A model generated the notes under the pieces. It was not told the origin of the DNA, made no database searches, and saw only the letters and a list, made by a program, of their open reading frames with translations. 5,024 nucleotides of DNA from Porticoccaceae bacterium (lineage in GTDB: Bacteria > Pseudomonadota > Gammaproteobacteria > Pseudomonadales > Porticoccaceae). The translations under genes and the position numbers were made by a program. This document shows positions 1 through 5,024 of the stretch, piece by piece (position 1 is the first letter of the stretch; each line of letters begins with the position of its first letter). The DNA is taken from assembly GCA_003491845.1 (NCBI GenBank), contig DNBN01000049.1, forward strand, positions 1-5,024. Reading direction: 5' to 3'.

Positions 1-41
1 ATTTAGTAAAAAGTACAATTTAGGTATTATTTAGACATGTT

Positions 42-98
42 GTAGGAAGACCACCATCAGGGCATCCTGCTGATGGACCTATAATTGGTCTCTCCTGC
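42..98. repeat. Long imperfect inverted repeat downstream of the operon terminator
   Basis: The inner arms CCATCAG (54-60) and CTGATGG (70-76) pair perfectly around a 9-base loop. Directly outside them AGACCA (48-53) pairs with TGGTCT (86-91), leaving 77-85 as a one-sided bulge. The stem continues past one bulged base (92) with AGGA (44-47) and TCCT (93-96), and then two weaker pairs at 42-43 with 97-98. No T tract follows closely on either strand, so it is not an obvious terminator. Function unknown: it could be a structured RNA, a 3' end stabiliser, or a remnant of a dispersed palindromic repeat. Confidence 0.5.
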
Positions 99-116
99 TA
101 GGATGGATAACTGCAG

Positions 117-138
117 AAAACGAGCCACTAGGTGGCTC
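117..138 (-). terminator. Probable Rho-independent terminator of the operon
   Basis: A perfect 7-bp GC-rich stem (GAGCCAC / GTGGCTC at 122-128 and 132-138) closes a 3-base loop and is followed on the minus strand by G and TTTT (117-121). It lies 27 bases past the large-subunit stop, as expected for the end of this transcript. The U tract is short, so termination may be incomplete. Confidence 0.65.
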
Positions 139-164
139 ATAAAACCTCTACTGTGAAATAAACG

Positions 165-2402
165 CTAAACATTAAACCCAGCGTTTTTTATAGGTAACTG
201 CCGAATACGCTCGCCAGTGGCATTGTATATGGCATTAGTAAGAGCAGATGCTATTGGTGGGGTGCCAGGTTCGCCAGCGCCGCCCATGGGTTCCCCACTA
301 TTAATAATGTGAGTTTCTATAAGAGGAGCTTCAGACATTCTCACCGAAGGATAATCATGGAAATTGCTCTGGACAACAGCACCATTTCTAATCGTAATCT
401 CACCATGAATTGCTGCACTTAAGCCATAAATAATACCTGACTCAATCTGTGCCCTCATTCCATCAGGCGAAATAGCAAAGCCGGCATCAATAACTGCAAC
501 AACTCGATCAACCGATAGGTTGCCATTATTCACGGTCACCTCGACCACCTCTGCCACCACAGAACCAAAGGATGACTGAAGTGAAATACCTCGTCCACGA
601 CCTGCGGCTAAAGGAATATGCCACTGGGCTTCTTTCGCCGCTTTTTTTAGGACCGCAAGCTCCCTAGGAAGATGTTGCAAACGTTCAACCCGGTACTGAT
701 ATGGGTCTTGCCCAGCCGCTACAGCTACTTCATCAAGAAAAGACTCAGTAAAAAATCCCTGTTGAGAATGAGATACACTTCGCCATGCCCCAAAGGGAAT
801 ATGCGTTGGACTGCGCACGTGACCAATGTCTTGAGCACCAATTGAATAAGGAATCAAAGGCGCCTCATAGGGCTCGTGTTTGTCAACATAGGTGTTTTCC
901 CATGCGGTTATGTCGCCATTGCTAGCAAGTGCGGCACGAAAGCGACTTTGAACAGCGGGACGGTAAAAATCTTGCCTTACATCTTCTTCTCGTGTCCAAA
1001 TTAGCTGGACTGGACGCCCAAGACTTGCCGCCAACTGAGCCGCCTGAATCGCATAATCAGGTCGCGATTTTCGACCAAAACCACCACCCATAAAGCAATT
1101 GTGCAGAGTAACATTCTCAATATCAAAGCCCAGTGCATCTGCAACAGAGCGTCGAAAACTCAAGGGGCTCTGGCAGCCTACCCATACTTCACAGTGTCCA
1201 TTGGTCACCATAGCCGTTGCATTGAGCGGCTCCATACAAGTGTGCGCTAGAAAAGGAACACGGTAGTCGGCCTCGATTACCTTATCGGCATTAACCATAG
1301 CAGCTGCGACATCACCCCGAACAACATCGGCTTCGCGCTCGAAAGCGGAACTTATATCTTGATCAAACTGCGCAAAAATAGTATCACTCGATACACCGTC
1401 GTTAGCTGTATTGCGCCACTCAATACTAAGGGCATCCATACCTTGTTTTGCCGACCAATATCCTTTAGCTACAACGGCAACGGATTCTGCGTAGGTAAAT
1501 CCACCAAACATTGAACTTACCTCCACTGAAGGCAGCTTAACCACATCTACAACACCATCAACCGCTCGAGTGCGCGTTTCATCAACACTAGCTATACCTC
1601 CCCCAAATGTGGGTGCTCTGTTTACCGTGGCATAAAGCATATTGGGTAACCGCACATCAAGAGCAAAAAGGGCAGTGCCGTCCACTTTGCTAGGCAGATC
1701 ATGTCTCTCTACGTGACGACCCATAATTTTAAATTGATCCACAGACTTTAATATAGGTGACACTGGCGGCATCATTTCTCCAGCGGCCTCTGCAAAGAAC
1801 GAATAGGGCTGGATACGTCCACTGGCCTCATGAAACAGCTGACTGTCCTTTGCTAAAACCTGATCAACAGGGACTTGCCAGGCCGCTGCCGCCGCTGCTT
1901 TTAACATTTCTTTTACTGCTGCACCGGCCACACGCATGCCGTAAGCACCAGTAGTTCGAACACTCAAACTACCGCCGGTAATTTGTAAATCAAGCGCCTG
2001 TGCAGTGCGTATAAGTGCGCCCTCCACCGTGGGAAGAACAAAATCAGGAAATTCTGCACCAGCTAATAATATGGCTTCACCCATGGGGTAATTAGCAAAA
2101 CCTCCCAGTGCAGGTGCTTCTTCAAATTTGACAAGATCCCAGTCAGCATCTAGCTCATCAGCTAGCATCTGAGCCAAGGCAGTGCCTACTCCTTGCCCCA
2201 TTTCAGCGTGGGGAATAATAGCTGTAACCACATTATTAGTATCCAGCTTCAGCCAGGTATGAAGCAGCGTTTCGCCATCACCAGCGACGTGTTTAGACAG
2301 CTCTGCAGCACGTTGTCCGGGACGAATGGCAACACCCACAATTAAGCCGCCACCAGCGATAACACCAGCACTAATAAATGCTCTTCTAGTCCACTTACCC
2401 AT
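165..2402 (-). CDS. Molybdopterin-binding large subunit of an IorB-type molybdenum hydroxylase, Tat-exported
   Basis: This is the catalytic subunit of a xanthine dehydrogenase-family enzyme, which hydroxylates an aldehyde or N-heterocycle with water as oxygen source. The 745 residues fit the isoquinoline 1-oxidoreductase beta (IorB) class. Residues 5-10 (TRRAFI) followed by a Gly/Ala/Val-rich stretch to about 26 form a twin-arginine signal, so a periplasmic location is likely. An N-terminal cofactor-contact segment has MGQG at 68-71. A hammerhead-like domain begins near KVDG (239-242). The main molybdopterin-binding region has the MEP motif at 390-392, GGGFGRK at 439-445, RAQIESG at 650-656 and GGAGEPG at 707-713. 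Glu711 aligns with the catalytic glutamate of the family. The position usually Cys-Gly before the NPDG-like motif is Ala640-Gly641 here. The start is supported by the AAAGGAA ribosome site at 2410-2416 and by the signal peptide. The gene overlaps the small-subunit gene by 8 bases. The family call is firm; the substrate is unknown. Confidence 0.95.
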   Translation of the reverse strand: MGKWTRRAFISAGVIAGGGLIVGVAIRPGQRAAELSKHVAGDGETLLHTWLKLDTNNVVTAIIPHAEMGQGVGTALAQMLADELDADWDLVKFEEAPALGGFANYPMGEAILLAGAEFPDFVLPTVEGALIRTAQALDLQITGGSLSVRTTGAYGMRVAGAAVKEMLKAAAAAAWQVPVDQVLAKDSQLFHEASGRIQPYSFFAEAAGEMMPPVSPILKSVDQFKIMGRHVERHDLPSKVDGTALFALDVRLPNMLYATVNRAPTFGGGIASVDETRTRAVDGVVDVVKLPSVEVSSMFGGFTYAESVAVVAKGYWSAKQGMDALSIEWRNTANDGVSSDTIFAQFDQDISSAFEREADVVRGDVAAAMVNADKVIEADYRVPFLAHTCMEPLNATAMVTNGHCEVWVGCQSPLSFRRSVADALGFDIENVTLHNCFMGGGFGRKSRPDYAIQAAQLAASLGRPVQLIWTREEDVRQDFYRPAVQSRFRAALASNGDITAWENTYVDKHEPYEAPLIPYSIGAQDIGHVRSPTHIPFGAWRSVSHSQQGFFTESFLDEVAVAAGQDPYQYRVERLQHLPRELAVLKKAAKEAQWHIPLAAGRGRGISLQSSFGSVVAEVVEVTVNNGNLSVDRVVAVIDAGFAISPDGMRAQIESGIIYGLSAAIHGEITIRNGAVVQSNFHDYPSVRMSEAPLIETHIINSGEPMGGAGEPGTPPIASALTNAIYNATGERIRQLPIKNAGFNV

Positions 2403-2901
2403 GATTAATTTCCTTTGCCAAGGCAGCTAATGCTGGATCAAATTGTTGAACTCCTGCTGCAGATTTAATCGCTTTGCGTATTCGACCATACATGCCACAG
2501 CGACAAATATTACCGGACATTGCATCATTAATATCATCATCAGAAGGCGACGAATTAGTGGCTAGTAATGCTGCGGCAGACATTAACTGCCCTGATTGGC
2601 AGTATCCGCATTGAGGTACCTGTTCATCAATCCATGCTTTCTGCAATGGATGTGGCTCGTCGGCACTTGGGGCCAGTCCTTCAATAGTAGTAATCTGCTG
2701 TCCGGCCACAGCAGCAAGAGGCGTCACACAAGAGCGAATTGCCGTTCCATTAACATGCACAGTACATGCACCACATTGTGCCATGCCACAGCCAAATTTT
2801 GTTCCGGTAAGCTCAAGTTGTTCGCGCAGCACCCAAAGTAATGGGGTTGCAGGGTCTACCTGTAGTTTTTGTTCGATACCATTAACAGTTATTGCGGTCA
2901 T
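2395..2901 (-). CDS. [2Fe-2S] small subunit of the molybdenum hydroxylase (IorA type)
   Basis: This is the electron-transfer subunit that carries two [2Fe-2S] clusters between the molybdenum centre and an outside acceptor. With the start at 2901 it has 168 residues, normal for the family. The plant-ferredoxin domain has Cys at 38, 43, 46 and 58 (within [10 protein letters not shown] and SC). The helical C-terminal domain has Cys at 98, 101, 133 and 135 (QCGYCQSGQ and [12 protein letters not shown]). All eight ligands are present. An in-frame ATG at 2937 would add 12 residues ([12 protein letters not shown]). I prefer 2901 because family members usually begin just before the TVNG strand, a GAGAG stretch lies upstream, and the putative promoter would leave almost no leader before 2937. 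There is no signal peptide, so export would depend on the Tat signal of the partner. The stop overlaps the start of the large-subunit gene. Confidence 0.94.
   Translation of the reverse strand: MTAITVNGIEQKLQVDPATPLLWVLREQLELTGTKFGCGMAQCGACTVHVNGTAIRSCVTPLAAVAGQQITTIEGLAPSADEPHPLQKAWIDEQVPQCGYCQSGQLMSAAALLATNSSPSDDDINDAMSGNICRCGMYGRIRKAIKSAAGVQQFDPALAALAKEINHG
2409..2416 (-). promoter_or_regulatory. Ribosome binding site of the large-subunit gene
   Basis: On the minus strand AAAGGAAA is followed by a short AT-rich gap and the ATG at 2402. It is the best ribosome binding site in the operon and lies inside the last codons of the small-subunit gene. It fixes the large-subunit start and suggests that the two subunits are translated in a matched ratio. 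Confidence 0.75.
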
Positions 2902-2948
2902 TTTTGACTCTCTCAACGTAGTTTGGTTTTTAATCATTATTAAACTCT

Positions 2949-2977
2949 AACCTAATTGGCCTGTGGTCGTTTGTCAA
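2949..2977 (-). promoter_or_regulatory. Putative internal sigma70-type promoter for the two enzyme subunits
   Basis: The minus strand has a perfect TTGACA -35 box (2972-2977), a 17-base spacer and a weak -10 box TAGGTT (2949-2954, three of six consensus bases). Transcription would begin near 2942. This leaves about 40 bases before the ATG at 2901 but only a few before the ATG at 2937. The element sits in the only sizeable spacer of the operon, between the maturation genes and the structural genes, so the enzyme could be expressed separately. The evidence is sequence match only. Confidence 0.4.
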
Positions 2978-3036
2978 ATTGGTTTTACTCAATACTGGGA
3001 TATCTAGGACTCATCGGTTCGCGTGCTGAAGGTATG

Positions 3037-3597
3037 CTAAACCAAGTTAGCCAAGTCTTCAGGGTAATCTATGTCACTTGTGGCATTTGCCATCGCCAGA
3101 CTTTTCGGTACTGGGCTAATACTTTCTAAAAGTACTTTACCTCCGCTATCACCGGTTAGCTGCTTTAGAGCAGTAAAATACGGTTTAGCAAAGATTGCGG
3201 GAACACCAAGACGGTTATTGTATCGACTGCAAGCCACTTGCTGACCCTCAAACAGATCTATTAGCTTTTTCAAGTGATGACTTTTTATGCGTGGCTGATC
3301 GGCTAATAAAATAAGGATTGCATCGAAGTGATCTTGCAAATACGACGTACCCACAGCAATTGAACTGCCCAGTCCGCACTGCCATTGCGGGTTAATGATA
3401 ATGTTAGTACTGGTGATGCTATCAATTATTGTCTGAGACTGATTGCCCAGCACGGTGTAAACGGCATTAGGAAAAAGACTATTGGCAGTGTCGATACAGT
3501 GTTGCAACATTGGCTTATCATCAATAAGCGCGAGCTGTTTGAGCGAACCAAACCGCGACGCTGACCCCGCAGCAAGAACTAACACAGCTGTCTTCAT
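3037..3597 (-). CDS. MobA/MocA-like molybdenum cofactor nucleotidyltransferase
   Basis: The 186-residue product belongs to the NTP-transferase family that joins CTP or GTP to molybdopterin, giving the dinucleotide cofactor in the cytoplasm. The N-terminal nucleotide-binding loop is LAAGSASRFGSLKQ (8-21). NPQWQCGLGSSI (69-80) and the metal-binding LLADQP (97-102) follow, then LGVPAIF (130-136) and TGDSGGKVLL (148-157). The LAAG form with a following FGxxK resembles MocA (CTP-using) rather than the LAGG form of MobA (GTP-using). A molybdopterin cytosine dinucleotide (MCD) product is therefore inferred, not shown. The ATG at 3597 lies within an ATGA overlap with the xdhC stop. No good ribosome site precedes it, so translation is probably coupled. 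Its place between xdhC and the enzyme genes is typical of dedicated cofactor supply. The family is nearly certain; the nucleotide preference is less so. Confidence 0.9.
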   Translation of the reverse strand: MKTAVLVLAAGSASRFGSLKQLALIDDKPMLQHCIDTANSLFPNAVYTVLGNQSQTIIDSITSTNIIINPQWQCGLGSSIAVGTSYLQDHFDAILILLADQPRIKSHHLKKLIDLFEGQQVACSRYNNRLGVPAIFAKPYFTALKQLTGDSGGKVLLESISPVPKSLAMANATSDIDYPEDLANLV

Positions 3598-4625
3598 AAC
3601 AGGTTGCTTATGGAATTAGCATCTTTGTGGTTAATTACTGCCTGGCATTCTGCCAAAATAGACAGGGCAATATCCTCGGGTAAATCACCGCCAAGACGCA
3701 ATCCTGCGGGCCCAGCGATAGGAACCATCACCTTATTCTTGTCTAGGTTCGCTAACTCTAACACCTTATCTCTGCGCACTGCGGGACCTAATAAAGCGAG
3801 GTATTTAATAGCTGACATTTGTAATGCAGCCACCGCATTAGCATCAAGTTGCAGATTATGTGTCATGACGATAGCCGCATCAAAAGCCTTAAACAAAGGT
3901 TCATCAGTCAACTTTAATGGTGAGCAACGCAAAATAGTGTGCACTTGCATAAAATGCTCTCGGCGTGCATTGGCCGGCCGCGGATCACAAAGAGTTGTCT
4001 CCCAACCTAAGGTGGCGGCCAAACTTGCCACCGGCCGAGCATCAACACCCCCGCCCACTATTAGCAAGTGAAGTGGCGGCTTCATAGTCGTGGCTAACCA
4101 GGCATGGTCATTAAGCGAGATTAAGCATGAAGATCTGCTGCCTAACTGTTTTGTAATAACGCTAAAGTCATAACTACCTTGATCTACCATCCTAGACTCG
4201 GCTTTCTCACCATGCTCGGTGATTTTTTGCAAAAACACACATGTTTGACGTTTCTCTAGGATATTACAAATAGTAGGCAGTTGTAGGTAATTATTGCCTG
4301 CGGTTAAAGGCTGCAGCAAAATGTAAATAATGCCTCCGCACCCAATGCCCATTAAAAAAGACATGTCATCTTCATCACTAGCATCATAACAAATAGTCAT
4401 TGAGCACTGAGAATGCATGACCTGTGAAGCTCTTTGCTGTATGTCGGCTTCTAAACATCCACCACTTAGAAGACCAAACTGCTCTCCAGCGTCATTAAAT
4501 AACATCATCGCACCAGGAGATCGATAGCTTGGCCCCTCTATTTTATATAACGTGCCCAATACCCACTGCTGCTCGTCACGCCGCGGATACCATTGTTTTA
4601 GTTGTTGCGAAAATTGATTAAACAT
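3594..4625 (-). CDS. xdhC: XdhC/CoxI-family molybdenum cofactor maturation factor
   Basis: The 343-residue protein has both domains of the XdhC/CoxI family, whose members bind molybdenum cofactor, promote exchange of an oxo for a sulfido ligand, and hand it to the hydroxylase in the cytoplasm. The N-terminal XdhC_CoxI domain shows EGPSYRSPGAMM (30-41), LSGGCLEAD (53-61, with the conserved Cys57) and YDASDEDDM (80-88) followed by GIGCGG (93-98, Cys96). The C-terminal Rossmann-like domain begins at LLIVGGGVDARPV (187-199), continues with CDPRP (213-217), VMTHN (253-257) and LLGP (278-281), and ends with GPAGLRLGGDLPEDIALSILAE (305-326, all landmarks of the domain). An in-frame TAG two codons before the ATG at 4625 rules out an upstream extension, and the next Met falls inside the first domain. 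No clear ribosome site precedes the start. It appears to be the first gene of the operon. Confidence 0.93.
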   Translation of the reverse strand: MFNQFSQQLKQWYPRRDEQQWVLGTLYKIEGPSYRSPGAMMLFNDAGEQFGLLSGGCLEADIQQRASQVMHSQCSMTICYDASDEDDMSFLMGIGCGGIIYILLQPLTAGNNYLQLPTICNILEKRQTCVFLQKITEHGEKAESRMVDQGSYDFSVITKQLGSRSSCLISLNDHAWLATTMKPPLHLLIVGGGVDARPVASLAATLGWETTLCDPRPANARREHFMQVHTILRCSPLKLTDEPLFKAFDAAIVMTHNLQLDANAVAALQMSAIKYLALLGPAVRRDKVLELANLDKNKVMVPIAGPAGLRLGGDLPEDIALSILAECQAVINHKDANSISNLL

Positions 4626-5024
4626 TAACTAAGTATATAACTCAGAACATTGAAAAGACTATTTTTTTATACTATTACGGACATTTCCCACTGAAGACAC
4701 AGCCCATATCTGAGAGCTACTATTTAACGATGGCAGGACAAAGATCATTAATAACTTCATCAATAGCTATTTTTACTATCTACCTTATTTAGGGTGTAAC
4801 TTTTTTGTACTGGAAAATTAGCTCACACTTTTGATTTAATACCGCTGAGCACCGCCTCAGCTACTGGCACTCCCTGAGCTTACTATTGCCTGATCAAAAG
4901 TCATACAATGTGTAGCGTAAAGTATCTGATTTATAGAGCTTTTTTGTTAATAGTACCTCACATTTAATTCGGGGTTTTGATCCAAAAAAAACGTACTGAT
5001 TTTTCAGATCAAATTAACTACTGA
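4626..5024. other. AT-rich intergenic region upstream of xdhC, no supported gene
   Basis: No convincing coding region exceeds 35 codons on either strand. The stretch has homopolymer runs (T7 at 4662-4668, T6 at 4801-4806, T6 at 4941-4946, A8 at 4984-4991) and several inverted repeats between 4821 and 5013. The operon promoter is presumably here on the minus strand, but I see no strong -35/-10 pair. The best near-start candidate is TTCAGT, an 18-base spacer and TATAAA around 4668-4697, which is weak. The region is long enough to hold a regulated leader or the start of a divergent gene beyond the right edge. Confidence 0.6.
4827..4901. repeat. 9-bp inverted repeat enclosing nested hairpins
   Basis: ACTTTTGAT at 4827-4835 is the exact reverse complement of ATCAAAAGT at 4893-4901. 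Further out, GCTCACACTT (4821-4830) resembles the reverse complement of 4906-4915 (GCTACACATT), so the symmetry may extend with an insertion on the right side. Between the arms, GCTGAG (4844-4849) pairs with CTCAGC (4856-4861), and CTCAG (4856-4860) can instead pair with CTGAG (4874-4878). The last two pairings exclude each other. Function is unknown; an RNA leader or operator cluster are both possible. Confidence 0.4.

Noticed and set aside
42..98. Glycine-riboswitch-like GGAGAGACC on the minus strand
   Set aside because: The conserved core of that aptamer following the first stem is absent, and the position after the operon terminator does not fit unless a gene lies beyond the left edge.
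1757..1954. Open frame of 65 codons on the plus strand
   Set aside because: It lies wholly inside the large-subunit gene on the opposite strand, has no family motif and is best explained as a shadow of that gene.
2596..2841. Open frame of 81 codons on the plus strand
   Set aside because: It is antisense to the cysteine-rich core of the small subunit, whose conserved motifs explain the sequence.
2895..2937. ATG at 2937 as the small-subunit start
   Set aside because: It would add 12 residues with no family counterpart and would leave almost no leader after the predicted internal promoter; it is kept only as an alternative.
3604..4071. Open frame of 155 codons on the plus strand
   Set aside because: It is antisense to the conserved C-terminal domain of XdhC and resembles no family that I recognise; the length is explained by the coding constraint of xdhC.
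4730..4792. 20-codon plus-strand frame with a hydrophobic C-terminal half (starts MAGQRSL)
   Set aside because: It is very short, a GAGAG stretch upstream is too far away to be a good ribosome site, and it runs opposite to the likely operon leader.
4984..5007. Possible minus-strand terminator: CTGA/TCAG stem followed by T8
   Set aside because: The stem has only four pairs and is AT-flanked, so the T run alone does not support a terminator call.

Overview
The window looks like chromosomal DNA of a Gram-negative proteobacterium. A marine gammaproteobacterium is my best guess, based on moderate GC in the genes, AT-rich spacers and the wording of the large-subunit N-terminus; this is an impression and has not been tested by a search. 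All four recognisable genes lie on the minus strand, so the locus reads from right to left. It is a compact molybdenum-hydroxylase operon.

In order of transcription: (1) 4626-5024 is a gene-poor, AT-rich upstream region of about 400 bases with several inverted repeats. (2) 3594-4625 is a two-domain XdhC/CoxI-family factor that matures the molybdenum cofactor. (3) 3037-3597 is a MobA/MocA-like nucleotidyltransferase, coupled to xdhC by an ATGA overlap. (4) 2938-3036 is a 99-base spacer with a plausible internal promoter. (5) 2395-2901 is the [2Fe-2S] small subunit. (6) 165-2402 is the molybdopterin-binding large subunit, overlapping the small-subunit gene by 8 bases and carrying a twin-arginine signal. 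(7) 117-138 is a likely intrinsic terminator, followed at 42-98 by a second, longer imperfect hairpin.

The probable division of labour is as follows. The nucleotidyltransferase makes the dinucleotide form of the molybdenum cofactor, probably MCD. The XdhC protein binds the cofactor, protects it during sulfuration and helps deliver it to the large subunit. The folded small/large complex is then probably exported by the Tat system and hydroxylates an unknown aldehyde or N-heterocyclic substrate. The arrangement matches the isoquinoline 1-oxidoreductase (IorAB) type, which has no FAD subunit. No cytochrome or other electron acceptor is encoded in the window, and the substrate cannot be read from the sequence.

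I found no mobile element, CRISPR array, tRNA or rRNA. The protein families are known ones. The less explained parts are the two structured non-coding regions and the question of what accepts the electrons.
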